Notes under the pieces: model-generated
Database searches by the model: none
What the model was told of the DNA's origin: nothing
What the model saw: the letters and a program-made list of their open reading frames with translations, nothing else
Program-made: the position numbers and the translations under genes
Assembly (NCBI GenBank): GCA_018883715.1
Contig: JAHLFP010000004.1
Span: 1 to 39,172, forward strand
Length of the DNA stretch: 39,172 nucleotides
Direction: 5' to 3'
Source: Candidatus Allofournierella pullistercoris
GTDB lineage: Bacteria; Bacillota; Clostridia; Oscillospirales; Ruminococcaceae
In this document: positions 38,476 to 39,172 of the stretch, in pieces
How positions within the stretch are numbered: the stretch's first letter is position 1
Layout of the letters: every line of letters starts with the position of its first letter

Positions 38476-39172
38476 TTATACAAGAACCAGGCTGTCGTCC
38501 TTGGCATCCACGGTCAGGGTATCGCCGGCGTTGTGTGCGCCGCCGATAATCTCCCGTGCAATGAGGGTTTCCACCCGGCTTTGGATGAACCGCTTCAAGG
38601 GACGTGCGCCATAGATGGGGTCGTAACCCTGCTCCACAATGAGAGCCTTGGCGGCGTCGGTGACCACAAGTCCCAACTGTTTGTCCGCAAGGCGATGACG
38701 CAAATCGTCCAGTTGCAGGTCCACAATGCTGCCGATTTCCTCACGGGTCAAAGGCTTGTAGAAGACAATCTCGTCCAGACGGTTCAAAAACTCAGGACGG
38801 AACTGGCTCTTAAGCAGATCTTCCACGTGGTTGCGGGCTTCGGCGCTGATGCTTCCATCCGGCTGGATGCCTTCCAGAATATACTGGCTACCCAGGTTGC
38901 TGGTCAGGATGATGATGGTGTTCTTAAAGTCCACCACCCGTCCCTGGCTGTCCGTGATGTGTCCATCGTCCAGCACCTGCAACAGGATGTTGAATACATC
39001 CAGGTGGGCTTTTTCCACCTCGTCAAACAGCACCACGCTGTAAGGATGACGGCGCACCGCTTCGGTAAGCTGACCGCCTTCCTCATAGCCCACATATCCC
39101 GGAGGGGCACCAATCAGGCGGCTGACGCTGAATTTTTCCATGTATTCGGTCATGTCGATGCGAACCATGTTC
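38476..39172 (-). CDS. clpB: ATP-dependent chaperone ClpB, C-terminal part (cut by window edge)
   Basis: The visible 231 residues are the end of the second AAA+ domain and the C-terminal D2 small domain of ClpB, which disaggregates proteins with DnaK. Visible motifs are [16 protein letters not shown] (pore loop), [11 protein letters not shown] (Walker B), ILTSNLGS (sensor 1), [13 protein letters not shown] (Arg finger) and YGARPLKR (sensor 2). The frame is open to the last base; Walker A and everything before it lie outside the window. ClpB rather than ClpC is favoured by the [13 protein letters not shown] opening and short tail. Confidence 0.93.
   Translation of the reverse strand, partial: NMVRIDMTEYMEKFSVSRLIGAPPGYVGYEEGGQLTEAVRRHPYSVVLFDEVEKAHLDVFNILLQVLDDGHITDSQGRVVDFKNTIIILTSNLGSQYILEGIQPDGSISAEARNHVEDLLKSQFRPEFLNRLDEIVFYKPLTREEIGSIVDLQLDDLRHRLADKQLGLVVTDAAKALIVEQGYDPIYGARPLKRFIQSRVETLIAREIIGGAHNAGDTLTVDAKDDSLVLV

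Overview
The window looks like a chromosomal piece of a moderately GC-rich anaerobic gut Firmicute, probably Clostridia (Oscillospirales-like; inferred from gene content and style, not proven). It has strong AGGAGG-type ribosome binding sites, frequent TTG/GTG starts, many intrinsic terminators, AgrC/LytTR-type signalling, and a selenium-dependent molybdenum hydroxylase system.

Left part (1-9640). A partial unrecognised gene with a shifted second reading frame is followed by a tandem array of about 49-50 bp units. prfC (release factor 3) follows. Next is a LacI-family regulator with an in-frame amber codon and an apparent CTG start. A clear promoter and palindromic operator lead into a four-gene operon: a 2,3-diketo-L-gulonate reductase-like enzyme, an ion-transporter-superfamily permease, an orphan HyuA-like (hydantoinase/oxoprolinase) ATPase, and an unrecognised HELYH zincin-like protein. 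I cannot assign this operon to a known pathway.

Middle (9640-17930). Mostly housekeeping and transport: a small acidic membrane protein, mutY, a GntR/YtrA regulator with an ABC exporter (ATPase plus two permeases), a CPBP protease, a two-part threonine/serine exporter (ThrE), then yqeC-yqeB, accessory genes of selenium-dependent molybdenum hydroxylases.

Core (18159-32600, all on the minus strand). This is an anaerobic purine/urate catabolism cluster, in transcription order ssnA, ygfK, hyuA-type dihydropyrimidinase, a fused [2Fe-2S]+Mo xanthine dehydrogenase, an NCS2 purine permease, ygeX (diaminopropionate ammonia-lyase), ygeY and a D-aminoacylase-like amidohydrolase. By family knowledge, the permease imports the purine, XDH hydroxylates it with electrons probably passing to the FAD/Fe-S protein YgfK, amidohydrolases open the ring, and YgeX releases pyruvate and ammonia from 2,3-diaminopropionate. 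No ygeW, carbamate kinase or separate FAD subunit of XDH lies in the window. The cluster appears to start from one extended -10 promoter and has a leader of about 290 nt with mutually exclusive helices and an intrinsic terminator 60 nt before ssnA. This suggests regulation by transcription attenuation.

Right part (32600-39172). Upstream of the cluster lies a probable structured ncRNA of about 215 nt with its own promoter and terminator. Next is a minus-strand operon joining a ModE-like regulator, a MobA/YgfJ-like nucleotidyltransferase, a LytTR response regulator and an AgrC-like kinase. Its promoter is divergent from, and nearly overlaps, that of an unrecognised 108-aa protein. A MATE transporter and the 3' end of clpB complete the window. 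The most noteworthy items are the purine cluster with its switch-like leader, the ncRNA, the Mo-accessory/quorum-type two-component operon, the uncharacterised HyuA-like/reductase/permease/zincin operon, and a dispersed ACACGYNYCCGGGT repeat family.
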